Part shown: one piece after another, positions 18,213 through 26,212 of the stretch | Numbering within the stretch: position 1 is the stretch's first letter | Layout of the letters: each line of letters begins with the position of its first letter | From: Strigomonas culicis | Lineage: Eukaryota; Euglenozoa; Kinetoplastea; Trypanosomatida; Trypanosomatidae | Direction: 5' to 3' | NCBI GenBank assembly: GCA_000482145.1 | Contig: AUXH01000017.1 | Span: 1 to 64,000 of the forward strand | Length of the DNA: 64,000 bases | The notes under the pieces: generated by a model | The model's input: only the letters and a program-made list of their open reading frames with translations | Database searches by the model: none | What the model was told of the DNA's origin: nothing | Translations under genes and position numbers: made by a program

Positions 18213-19511
18213 TTAATCGCTCTCATCGGAAGAGTAATCATCGACATCGGAGTCCGAATACGATCTTTTCCTTTTCCGCTGCGCCTTTTTCTTCGCGGGC
18301 GCGGCCTTTCGCAGCCGCGGCGCCGGCACCCGCTTCGCCCTGGCGGGTGCTGGCGCCGCCAGCTTGGTGGCCCCGATGATCGTGCGCGGCCGCTTCCGCG
18401 TCTCCTTCACCGCCTCGTCGCCCGCCGCCGGCGCGGGCGTCCCTTTGAGGCAGTCGACGACGTGCAAGCGGTGCTTGCTCTTGACACGCCTGTGGCACAG
18501 GGGGCACTGCTCGTCCACCATGCACTGGCCGATGAGCATCTCCGTCTTCTCCTCGTCCGCGGAGACGCCGCCGTGGCGGGCACGCAGCCGCTGCTCGCGC
18601 TCGTCCCGCTCCGCGCGCGCGCGCTCCTCCTGCCACTCGTCGTGGCGCACCTGGTCGATCGCCATCTGGCTCACCGGGGCGTACGGGAAGCCGATCGTCG
18701 CCTTGCACCGCTTGCAGATGATGGTGGTGTCATAGAGGGAGGCGTCGTAGTCGAAGGGGCACGTGCAGTGCGGGCAGCTGTGGAGCGCCGTCGCACTGCC
18801 AAACCGAAAGAGACACGTCTGGCAGTGTATTTTCTTGCCCCACTCTCCCATAAAAAGCGAGTACTGCTGTCTCGAGTCGGGGTCCCACTTGCTGCGGCAC
18901 TGCGGGCAGCCCACATTAGTCTGCACGTAGACGCCGCCCAGCCGCGCGTCGCCAATGGGGGTGCGGCTCGTGGAGACGGCAGGGGGCCGCTCCGCCAGAC
19001 GGTCCGCGAGGTCCGCGTGCGCGGCGTCATCTTCCTCGGACTCACTTGCCACGGTGGAGAGATCGCTTTCCTCCTCGTCCTCCGCGGCGCTGCTGCTTGC
19101 CTCGCGCGCCGCTCGCTTTGCCTTGGGTGCTTTCGGCTGGACCGCCTTCTTCTCCTTCGTTAGCTTCGCCTCCCGCGGAGCCTTCCGCTTCTCTGTCTTC
19201 GTTTCGGCCTTCTTCGGGGACGCGACCTTCTGCGCACGCTGGAGCTCCGCTGCGGCCTTCGCGCGCTCCTTCGGGTTTGCAAAGCACTCGAAAGCGCGCA
19301 CGAGACACTGGAACGCCTCCGTGCTGCGCGCAAAGGCGCTGCCGAGCTTGTCGGGGTGGATCAGCGCCGCGAGGCGCATGTAGTTGCGCCGCGCCTCCGC
19401 CAGTGGGGTCTGCGGCGTGACCGGCGGCAGCTGCGGCGCGAGCGACAGCGTCGCGAAGGGGCTCCCGTTGGCCTGGATGACGTCATTCGCTATGGCAACA
19501 GCTTCCGTCAT
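18213..19511 (-). CDS. J-domain protein with zinc-binding modules
   Basis: This 432-residue protein has a J-domain-like region near the N-terminus (residues about 35-80) with the HPD motif (IHPDKLG, 52-54), so it could stimulate an Hsp70. A long Lys/Ala/Glu-rich linker follows. Next comes a cysteine-rich region with four CxxC pairs (CPQC, CQTC, CPHC, CKRC), probably binding two zinc ions. Near residue 340 is a C-x2-C-x10-H-x3-C finger (CPLC...HVVDC) of the UBZ4/Rad18 style. The tail is strongly basic then acidic (KRKRSYSDSDVDDYSSDESD), suggesting a nuclear protein. The real start is the ATG at 19511; the frame extends 12 codons upstream to a TTG only. Confidence 0.8.
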   Translation of the reverse strand: MTEAVAIANDVIQANGSPFATLSLAPQLPPVTPQTPLAEARRNYMRLAALIHPDKLGSAFARSTEAFQCLVRAFECFANPKERAKAAAELQRAQKVASPKKAETKTEKRKAPREAKLTKEKKAVQPKAPKAKRAAREASSSAAEDEEESDLSTVASESEEDDAAHADLADRLAERPPAVSTSRTPIGDARLGGVYVQTNVGCPQCRSKWDPDSRQQYSLFMGEWGKKIHCQTCLFRFGSATALHSCPHCTCPFDYDASLYDTTIICKRCKATIGFPYAPVSQMAIDQVRHDEWQEERARAERDEREQRLRARHGGVSADEEKTEMLIGQCMVDEQCPLCHRRVKSKHRLHVVDCLKGTPAPAAGDEAVKETRKRPRTIIGATKLAAPAPARAKRVPAPRLRKAAPAKKKAQRKRKRSYSDSDVDDYSSDESD

Positions 19512-19916
19512 TGAGAGGCACGAGATCGACTCCACCCAGTAATACAATCACAAATACCAAACTGCTGAGGATGAATGCTAGTTAAGGAAGCTAAAATCCA
19601 TAGAAACAATAATAATGTTCAAAAGAAGAGAGGTAAGGGAGAAAGAGTGTACAGTAATGTGCATGAATTACTCGCTGTTCTTCCTTTTTTCCTCTTCTTC
19701 GTAGAAGCACTGAAAAGAGGACAATCGAGACAACAAAGTAAGATCAGGAAATATGATTGATCCGAAAAAGTAAAGCAAGGAACCAATAAACACAAAAGGA
19801 GCATATAATACACGGCACGGATTGTATCCTCTCGTACGTACATGGGATGCTTACATGTTGTCGCAATACCCGAAAGCAAACCATCGAAAAGAACTGCCTA
19901 AACTGTACATGGCACA
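19512..19916. other. Intergenic, no gene seen
   Basis: This 405-bp AT-rich spacer has several coding-strand pyrimidine tracts (for example 19620-19650) and multiple candidate AG acceptors for the J-domain gene. Overlapping 61- and 86-codon frames on opposite strands show no coding character. Confidence 0.65.
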
Positions 19917-21377
19917 TCATGTCATTGAACTTGGCGATCTCATTAAAATGGACGTTCTACTTTTAAACCACTTTTTCAAATGCTTCAGCGAATGATCAAA
20001 ACGTGACTCCGCCCGCAGCTCCCAGCCGTCCGTCTCCTCCACCTCCAAGAAGTCCATGTCGTCGTCTTGCGTTTCCTCCTTCTCAAGAAAGGACTTTCGA
20101 TATTCCACAATTTCATCGTGGCGCGACTGGTTCCGCTGAATGAATGGGTGGGACACGATATCGATGTAGCTCGCACGCTCGTTCATGTTCACTTCTAGCA
20201 TCTGCCGCACGAGATCCTTCGCCTCCTCGCTACGCTGGTCCCAGATGAAGCTATCAAAATCCAGTCCGTTCAGGATTTCCCTTCGCTGCTGTGCGCACGT
20301 TTTCCCGCTCGTCGCGAAGCGCCCCGTGAGCAGTATGTAGGCGACGATGCCCAGACTGAAGATGTCGGCCTTGACGAGCTCGGCGCGCGTGAGACGCAGG
20401 GGCGTGCTCTCCACCGCGGCCGTGAGATTCTCGGGCGACACATATCCGGGGGAGCCCGCCACACTTAGCGTGTGCGCACCGTAGCCCTCAGCTAACACCG
20501 AGAGGCCGAAGTCGATCAGCACTGCCGTGCGGTAGTCAGAGGACAGTACAATGTTGTCGAGTTTAATGTCGCGGTGCACCACATTGCGCTCCTCGTCCAG
20601 GTAGTGGATCGCCTCGGCGACCTGTGCGATCACGTGGGCCACGAAGGGCTCCACTGGGAGACTGTGCTTCGTGATGAAGCGGTACGCGACGCGGATCTTT
20701 CCACCCCGCATCGCCTCCATGACGATGTAGAAATGCTGCATGGTCTGGAAGCACTCGTAGAACTGCGGCAGGTTTGGGTGTGTATTGCCGCGCATGATGT
20801 CCACCTCTGTCAGGGCCCGGCGCCACGCGGCGTACGTCATATTTGTGCTCTTGCACGCACTCTTCACCGCCACGTAACGCTTGTTGGCGTTGCGGCGGTC
20901 CGTAAGAAAGTACACCTGGCCAAAGCCGCCCTTGCCGACCTGTGCACTGGGTATGAAGGTCGGGAAGCGGTCCTCCACCTTCTCGTAGTAGATGCAATTC
21001 GGAATCGGAAACTCGTTGAGCATCGTCGAACAACACTGTATAAGCGCGTTGATGGAGGCGTCGTTCAGAAACGACAGTATGACCGTGAGAGGTGTCGACT
21101 CGCGCACGTTGGTGCAAGGATTGATGAAGCTGCGGAATATCACCGGCAGCTGACAGCGGCGGCAGCGGCGGTAGCTGATACCGTCGAGACGCGTCACGTA
21201 AGGCGCGCACGGTCCGCAGAAGATGCGACCGCACCACCGACAGTGGTGCCGTTTGAAGATGCCCATCGGAGCGTCACAAACTGGTGCGGTGCACACGTCC
21301 ACGTCGCAGTTAGGCTGCCACTGCGCGCCGGGTATGAACAGGTTGTAATTCCATTTATGGGAGAGATGCTTCGCCAT
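19917..21377 (-). CDS. FYVE-type zinc finger protein kinase
   Basis: This 486-residue protein has a FYVE-like finger at residues about 20-76 with FKRHHCRWCG, FCGPC and RRCRRC. The first Cys pair is spaced C-x4-C and WxxD reads WQPN, so phosphoinositide binding may differ from classical FYVE domains. A short region (95-125) is F-box-like in pattern only. The kinase domain (about 141-425) is complete: GKGGFGQVY, VAVK (Lys172), HRDIKLDN (268-275), DFG (289-291) and SPE. A FYVE-kinase fusion would bring signalling to PI3P-bearing endosomes. The ATG at 21377 lies 7 nt after a strong acceptor; the 50-codon in-frame extension translates the pyrimidine tract. Confidence 0.9.
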   Translation of the reverse strand: MAKHLSHKWNYNLFIPGAQWQPNCDVDVCTAPVCDAPMGIFKRHHCRWCGRIFCGPCAPYVTRLDGISYRRCRRCQLPVIFRSFINPCTNVRESTPLTVILSFLNDASINALIQCCSTMLNEFPIPNCIYYEKVEDRFPTFIPSAQVGKGGFGQVYFLTDRRNANKRYVAVKSACKSTNMTYAAWRRALTEVDIMRGNTHPNLPQFYECFQTMQHFYIVMEAMRGGKIRVAYRFITKHSLPVEPFVAHVIAQVAEAIHYLDEERNVVHRDIKLDNIVLSSDYRTAVLIDFGLSVLAEGYGAHTLSVAGSPGYVSPENLTAAVESTPLRLTRAELVKADIFSLGIVAYILLTGRFATSGKTCAQQRREILNGLDFDSFIWDQRSEEAKDLVRQMLEVNMNERASYIDIVSHPFIQRNQSRHDEIVEYRKSFLEKEETQDDDMDFLEVEETDGWELRAESRFDHSLKHLKKWFKSRTSILMRSPSSMT

Positions 21378-21678
21378 ACTCGATCTGCGAAAGAAGAAAG
21401 ACGGGAAAGAGAAGGAGGACCAACATATGCTGCAAAGAGAGTTTGCCTGAGTCCTCGCTGAAGCGAGAAACAAGGAAGCGTATCTGGGACACAAAGAGGC
21501 ACACAAAGAAACAACAAAAAAAAACATAAAAGCAACGCAGTTTAATATGTATCATCAGAATAATTAAAGGGAAAAAAAAACAGAATAAAAAATATATGCG
21601 GAGATGCAAAGAGAAAAGCACATGCTCTCTCTCTTTTTTTTTTACTTACTCCTTTACTGAGGTATTAACACCTTTGTT
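21378..21678. other. Intergenic, no gene seen
   Basis: This 301-bp AT-rich spacer holds the splice signal of the FYVE-kinase gene and the presumed 3' UTR of the rhamnose-pathway gene upstream. Confidence 0.7.
21385..21420 (-). promoter_or_regulatory. Predicted spliced-leader acceptor of the FYVE-kinase gene
   Basis: The coding strand reads CTTCTCTTTCCCGTCTTTCT, then TCTTTCGCAG, with the AG at 21386-21385. It is the clearest tract plus acceptor in the window and fixes the start at 21377. Confidence 0.75.
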
Positions 21679-22584
21679 TTATTGCTGAAGGCGACGCTTG
21701 GCAACACCCTTCGGGAAGTCCTTTGCCATCTGCTGGCATATCTTCTCCACCGCCGTGTGGATGTCGTCCACTTCCGGCGCGACGCGCTTGAGAAGGTCAG
21801 TTTCAAGGAGGTTGTTGCTGCGACCCGAGAGCAGAATCTTGTCCTGCTCCTCCACGGTGAAGTTCTGGTAAGTATAACCGGAGTCGACGTGCTTCTTATA
21901 GAGATCAAGCACCTCGTTATGCGAGATGCTGCCGGGGTTTGTGAAGTTGATGGTACCGGTCATCTTTTCGACGCACAGACGGATGAGGATGGGGATCATT
22001 TCCGGCAGCACCGTCATGCTGTTCTGAATGTTCACAACACGGTCGTAGTTCACAATCTTTGTGATAAAGTTGTACGGGCTGTCATCCGCGGTGATGGGCA
22101 TACGAATGCGGCAGTTGAGCACCTTGTCGTTAAAGAGCAGGTGCATGAGACGATCCGTGTAGCCCTTCACGGTGCTGTAGGAGGAGCCGAAGAAGTTGGG
22201 CCTGTCCGCTTCCGTGAAGCCGACACCGCCGATCTGGTGAGCCTCATCGTACTCGAAGATGCAGCCGGTGCCAAGGTAGGTAAAGTGCACACCGCGGCGG
22301 GTGCACAGCTCCGCGAGGACCAGGGGACTCCATGCGTTGTCACGAAGGTTCTCCATCAGCTTTCCCTTCTGCTCGAGGTAGTCGATGGTGCAGAAGTCAC
22401 CACCGCGCGTGCGTCCAATGAGCGAGATGACGCGGTCCGGCTTCACCTCATCCAGCTCGCGCGCCACGGCGTCCTCGTCGTTCGCGCGACTGGTGGCGCC
22501 GACGCCGGTGTGCCCGGCAGCGGCCAGAGCCGCCATCACCTGGCCGCCGATCCATCCCCTGTGACCCCAGACAAGAAACTTCAT
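21679..22584 (-). CDS. UDP-4-keto-6-deoxyglucose 3,5-epimerase/4-reductase (UDP-rhamnose synthesis)
   Basis: This 301-residue NAD(P)-binding Rossmann protein has GHRGWIGG (G7, G10, G13) and a YSTVK catalytic Tyr136/Lys140 pair. It closely follows the plant UER1/NRS-ER bifunctional enzyme: TGCIFEYDEAHQIGG-GVGF, CRIRMPI, NFITKI, VVNIQNSMTVLPE, NFTNPGSISHNEVLD, NFTVEEQ and SNN. Those enzymes convert UDP-4-keto-6-deoxyglucose to UDP-L-rhamnose in the cytosol. The upstream 4,6-dehydratase is not in this window. UDP-rhamnose is known in some trypanosomatids such as Trypanosoma cruzi, where it feeds surface glycans. Confidence in the family is high; the exact activity is inferred. Confidence 0.88.
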   Translation of the reverse strand: MKFLVWGHRGWIGGQVMAALAAAGHTGVGATSRANDEDAVARELDEVKPDRVISLIGRTRGGDFCTIDYLEQKGKLMENLRDNAWSPLVLAELCTRRGVHFTYLGTGCIFEYDEAHQIGGVGFTEADRPNFFGSSYSTVKGYTDRLMHLLFNDKVLNCRIRMPITADDSPYNFITKIVNYDRVVNIQNSMTVLPEMIPILIRLCVEKMTGTINFTNPGSISHNEVLDLYKKHVDSGYTYQNFTVEEQDKILLSGRSNNLLETDLLKRVAPEVDDIHTAVEKICQQMAKDFPKGVAKRRLQQ

Positions 22585-23064
22585 AGTGTTTAAAGAACAA
22601 AAATATGCTAAATGCTGATAGTAATCAGATGAATGCTCTTGTCACTAAAGATAAAAATATATATATGAAGTTTGGGGAGGAAAGCAACAGTAATAAAAAG
22701 TAACTGTATTTACGTCGTTTATAACAAGGAAAAGGAATACGAGATTATGGGGAGGAGAGATGCAAAAGTGTAAACATAAGAGAAGAGATACTTCCAGCAA
22801 CAGACACGCATGCCGCACACGTCACGTGCATCACCGGTGTTTCATGCAGCCACTGCCCGAGGGGCACCCCTCCCCCAATCTTCTTCCACTTTATTTTAGA
22901 ATCTTAATCCGAGAAATGTGAAAACAGAAAGGGAAAAAATGATTAAGTGTTTACTTCTACTTTGCTTATTAGTAGGATGGAGTGTGTATGCAGCAACTGC
23001 CGGGAGAAACATAAACATGTAGCTCCATATAATGTTTTTTTTTTCTGAGTGTCTCAAAGCGACG
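22585..23064. other. Intergenic, no gene seen
   Basis: This 480-bp spacer is mostly AT-rich, with a short GC-richer patch at about 22800-22890 (the presumed 3' UTR of the CX9C gene). No supported gene. Confidence 0.65.
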
Positions 23065-23496
23065 TTACAACTTACCGATGGCTTTGTACCACAAGCGGCG
23101 CACGCCGGTCGCATTGTCTACGCTATTCTCAAGGTCCTTGATCGCCGGATCGTCCGCGAGGGAGCGGCGCACCTCAGGGTCGTGGGCCGCCGCGCAGCGC
23201 TTCAGCACCGTCATATCCTTCTGGCAGTGACTGACCTCGAACATATTCATCATCATGCACTGGTGCAGTTTCTCGGCCTCGTGCGCACATTGGCTCGTCA
23301 TTTCGAAGTTCTTGTAGCTGTACTGCTTCTCTTGCGTCCGGTTGGTCCACTCCTTGAGGCACCCGTAATACTTCCCACGCTGCAGCTCACAGGCTCCCTT
23401 CGGTCGGTCAGGGCCATAGTCGTACTCTTTCAGACAAACGCGCCAGAGCGCTGCCTCCACCGCGCACGGTGCAGGATCCTCTACGATCGTTGGCAT
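23065..23496 (-). CDS. Quadruple CX9C (double CHCH) mitochondrial protein
   Basis: This 143-residue protein contains exactly four CX9C motifs: C11/C21, C36/C46, C70/C80 and C91/C101. They form two twin-CX9C (CHCH) hairpins, the substrates of the Mia40/Erv intermembrane-space import pathway. Four CX9C motifs in one protein is the layout of complex I subunit NDUFA8. That is a plausible identity but not proven, since the sequence between the cysteines is not diagnostic to me. No N-terminal presequence is present, as expected for this import route. The ATG at 23496 follows an acceptor by 42 nt. Confidence 0.85.
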   Translation of the reverse strand: MPTIVEDPAPCAVEAALWRVCLKEYDYGPDRPKGACELQRGKYYGCLKEWTNRTQEKQYSYKNFEMTSQCAHEAEKLHQCMMMNMFEVSHCQKDMTVLKRCAAAHDPEVRRSLADDPAIKDLENSVDNATGVRRLWYKAIGKL

Positions 23497-23960
23497 CCCT
23501 TCACAGCGTAACGATGCGCGTGTTCGTAAAGGTGAAATCTGTCATATAAAAGAGAAATAATGAGAGGGAAATAATTATAGATAGAAGGATATCCGATCAA
23601 TGCCCAGAGTGCACAGAAACAAAAGTCTAGCACAATTGCAACAAAGCCAAATAATGCAAAAGGGCTGAAGTGAAGGTGTACAGACACAAATAAAGTGAGT
23701 CGGAAAAAAAAAACTATACAGGATATATAATGCATGTTGTTCAATTGCTGTACAGCCAAAAAAGGATGGGTTCTTAACCAGGGAAGTACTGTGCATGTTA
23801 CGTATGTTCTCTATCTCTACTTCCTTCGTTTTCTCTTCTCTATGTAACCATTTCGGTTTTAAACGTTTTTTTTTTGGGGGGGGAGGTGTTATTGAACATG
23901 AGACCTCCACTCTTGTTCTCCCTTTTCTGCTCTCACTCGTCCTCACCCTCATATCTCTGT
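23497..23960. other. Intergenic, no gene seen
   Basis: This 464-bp AT-rich spacer contains a T8G8 junction near 23870 on the plus strand and the splice signal of the CX9C gene. The 129-codon minus frame at 23575-23964 is low complexity and crosses the upstream gene's stop, so it is not called. Confidence 0.65.
23539..23568 (-). promoter_or_regulatory. Predicted spliced-leader acceptor of the CX9C gene
   Basis: The coding strand reads CCCTCTCATTATTTCTCTTT followed by TATATGACAG, with the AG at 23540-23539. Confidence 0.55.
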
Positions 23961-25637
23961 TCACTGCGCTAGCGGATGGTCTGATGGCAGATCCACAATG
24001 CTAAAGAGTTGTTGAAACGCTGACACCCAGCGGAAGTGATCCTCCCGGTTCGCAGCTCGTAGAAGCAGTTTGTATTCCTTCTTTTTCTCGCGGTAGATGA
24101 CACACAGCTCGCGCCCAGGCTTACTCGCCTTCTTGTGGGTCTTACCGGACGGGCGCGTGACGATGCGGGTGTCCTGCAGCGACAGGCGCAGAAAGCCAAT
24201 CGCCTTCTGACACAGCTCGTCCTCGTAGTAGCCGAGGCACACGGAGTCGTTGAAGCTGGCTAAGATGAAGTACCGCCGCTTCCAGTTGGACACAAAGGCC
24301 AGCGCGCCCTTTCCGATGGAGCACTTCTCCAGCCAGCCCTTGCACACACTGCGGTCGGGGACGCCGCCGCCGCCGGGATCCAGTGTCTGCCCGGGGCGCT
24401 GCTGGAGCGCATCGCCGGCGCGCTCGGCAAAGGCGGGTGCGGCGAAGCTGGACGTGAAGAGCAGCGTGTCACCGACCGACGGCCCGGTCGGCGCACGGTG
24501 CGGCGAGGCGGCCAGCGTCTGCTGCACCAGCGACGCCGCCGCCTCGCCGACGGCGGGGTCCACGTGGCGCGCGGACAGACTCAGAGAGGAGTCGAGGGAA
24601 TCGCCCGCTGGATCGCTCGGCGTGTCCACCGCGAACGCATCCGCGGAGACCTGAGGCGGCGTCGCGGCCAGGAGCGGCGCTTCTTCCTGAAGCGGCGGCG
24701 GCACCAGCAGCGCCGGTAGGTCCCTGGTCGCCTCCTTCACCTCGTCGATGGCCGCCACGTCATCCTCCGACAGCAGCTGGCCGCTCTGGAAATAGCCCTC
24801 GATTATTTTGGGCGGTGCCGGCGAGGCAAAGCCGTTGTCGCTGGCCGCCTCCATCAGAAGAAAGCCCTTCCCGTGCGGCCGGTCGCGCACAAAGTGGCCG
24901 TAGTAGCGCTGCCCCTCCGGCTGCTTGTACGCGAGCCGCCCCACGCCGTGCAGCTGCCCAGCGCGGAAGTCACCCTTGTAGTGGTCGCCGTTCGCGAAGA
25001 ACATCTCTCCGCGGCCCTCCGGCTTCTCGTCGCGCCACTCCCCGACGTAGCGGCGGCTGCTGCCGGGGAAGGTCATCGTGCCGCTCACCTTGCGGCCGTC
25101 GCGCCACAGGCCGTGGTAGAGCCGCGCGCCGCCGCCGTAGCTCGCGCGGCCCTCGCCCGTGCACGTGTTCTCGACGAACGCGCCCTCGTAGTAGTCCCCG
25201 TTCGCCTGCGTCAGACGGCCACGGCCGTGCCGCTTTCCGCCGCGAAACGTACCGACGTACACGCGGCCATCGGTGAAGGTGTACTGGCCTTCCTCGTCCT
25301 CCGCGACCGCCCCGTCGCGGAGGAGGCCGCTGAAGGTGTCGCCGTTCGCGTAGGTCACCTCGCCCTTGCCGTCGAACTGTCCCTTGTGGAAACTACCGTC
25401 GTAGCGCACGACTGCCGCCGCCGCCGTCGCTGTGCCCTCGAACCGCCCCCAGCCCTCCAAGGACCCCTTGAAGAAGGTACCGGTGTAGGTGCCGCTCGGC
25501 GTCACGAGCGTGCCCTGACCCTGTAGCGTGTGGTCCTTCACGTTGCCTGTGTAGAAGAAGCCCTCCGACAATTCTATTTGCTCGTAGTATCCATCATCGT
25601 AGGCGTCTAGGGTTTTACGCTCTGGTTCGCTAAGCAT
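23961..25637 (-). CDS. MORN-repeat protein with C-terminal PH domain
   Basis: This 558-residue protein begins with about ten MORN repeats (residues about 20-290), seen as recurring YxGxFxxGxxxGxGxxxxxxG units (for example YVGTFRGGKRHGRGRLTQAN). A disordered Ala/Pro linker follows. A PH-like domain (about 440-550) opens with CKGWLEKCS and NWKRRYFIL and closes with the invariant-type Trp helix DHFRWVSAFQQLF. MORN repeats and PH domains can both contact phosphoinositide membranes or cytoskeleton; in trypanosomes a MORN protein marks the hook complex near the flagellar pocket. Membrane-cytoskeleton tethering is inferred. The ATG at 25637 is the only good start. Confidence 0.87.
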   Translation of the reverse strand: MLSEPERKTLDAYDDGYYEQIELSEGFFYTGNVKDHTLQGQGTLVTPSGTYTGTFFKGSLEGWGRFEGTATAAAAVVRYDGSFHKGQFDGKGEVTYANGDTFSGLLRDGAVAEDEEGQYTFTDGRVYVGTFRGGKRHGRGRLTQANGDYYEGAFVENTCTGEGRASYGGGARLYHGLWRDGRKVSGTMTFPGSSRRYVGEWRDEKPEGRGEMFFANGDHYKGDFRAGQLHGVGRLAYKQPEGQRYYGHFVRDRPHGKGFLLMEAASDNGFASPAPPKIIEGYFQSGQLLSEDDVAAIDEVKEATRDLPALLVPPPLQEEAPLLAATPPQVSADAFAVDTPSDPAGDSLDSSLSLSARHVDPAVGEAAASLVQQTLAASPHRAPTGPSVGDTLLFTSSFAAPAFAERAGDALQQRPGQTLDPGGGGVPDRSVCKGWLEKCSIGKGALAFVSNWKRRYFILASFNDSVCLGYYEDELCQKAIGFLRLSLQDTRIVTRPSGKTHKKASKPGRELCVIYREKKKEYKLLLRAANREDHFRWVSAFQQLFSIVDLPSDHPLAQ

Positions 25638-26212
25638 GAAGAAGAAGAAAAAGGCGAGATCCTAAAACAAACTGATAACAACAACACAAATCAATACTCA
25701 ACTAAAGATTAGAGAAACAGAAAGAAGGAGAGGATACAGACTATGGAAAGTTTAACACATACGAACAGTATTACATACAATGAACCAACTGCATAAACAT
25801 CGTTGTTGAAGGTTCGATGCTGTAGATACAAGTATCACGTCTACTTTAGTTAGAACACCTCTTTTGCAGAAACAGCAAAAAAAAATGAAGAGCAAAAAGA
25901 AGCGTTTAGAACTAGTTGGTTTTATTGGCAAATACATATGAACGCTAGAGAATTTGATACAATGAAGAAGGAACAACATCTAAAAAGAGGCAAAAACAAC
26001 AACAACAAAAAAAAATAATAAATAAAAAATGCAATCAACATTACAATAAATGAAATACTCATTATATCACACGCAATGAAAAAAGGAAAAAAGGAACAGT
26101 GGATACATTATTCACACGAGGTGAACAATTTAGCAACATGTATATATACGTGTGTACGTATTTGTTTTAGTTATGTTTTTGAAAGCAATTAGACATGTGC
26201 ATCTAATGAGTC
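25638..26212. other. Intergenic, no gene seen
   Basis: This 575-bp AT-rich spacer has A-rich plus-strand runs around 26000-26040. No supported gene or RNA. Confidence 0.65.

Noticed and set aside
21378..21527. N-terminal extension of the FYVE-kinase to 21527
   Set aside because: It translates the polypyrimidine tract upstream of the clear splice acceptor at 21386-21385.
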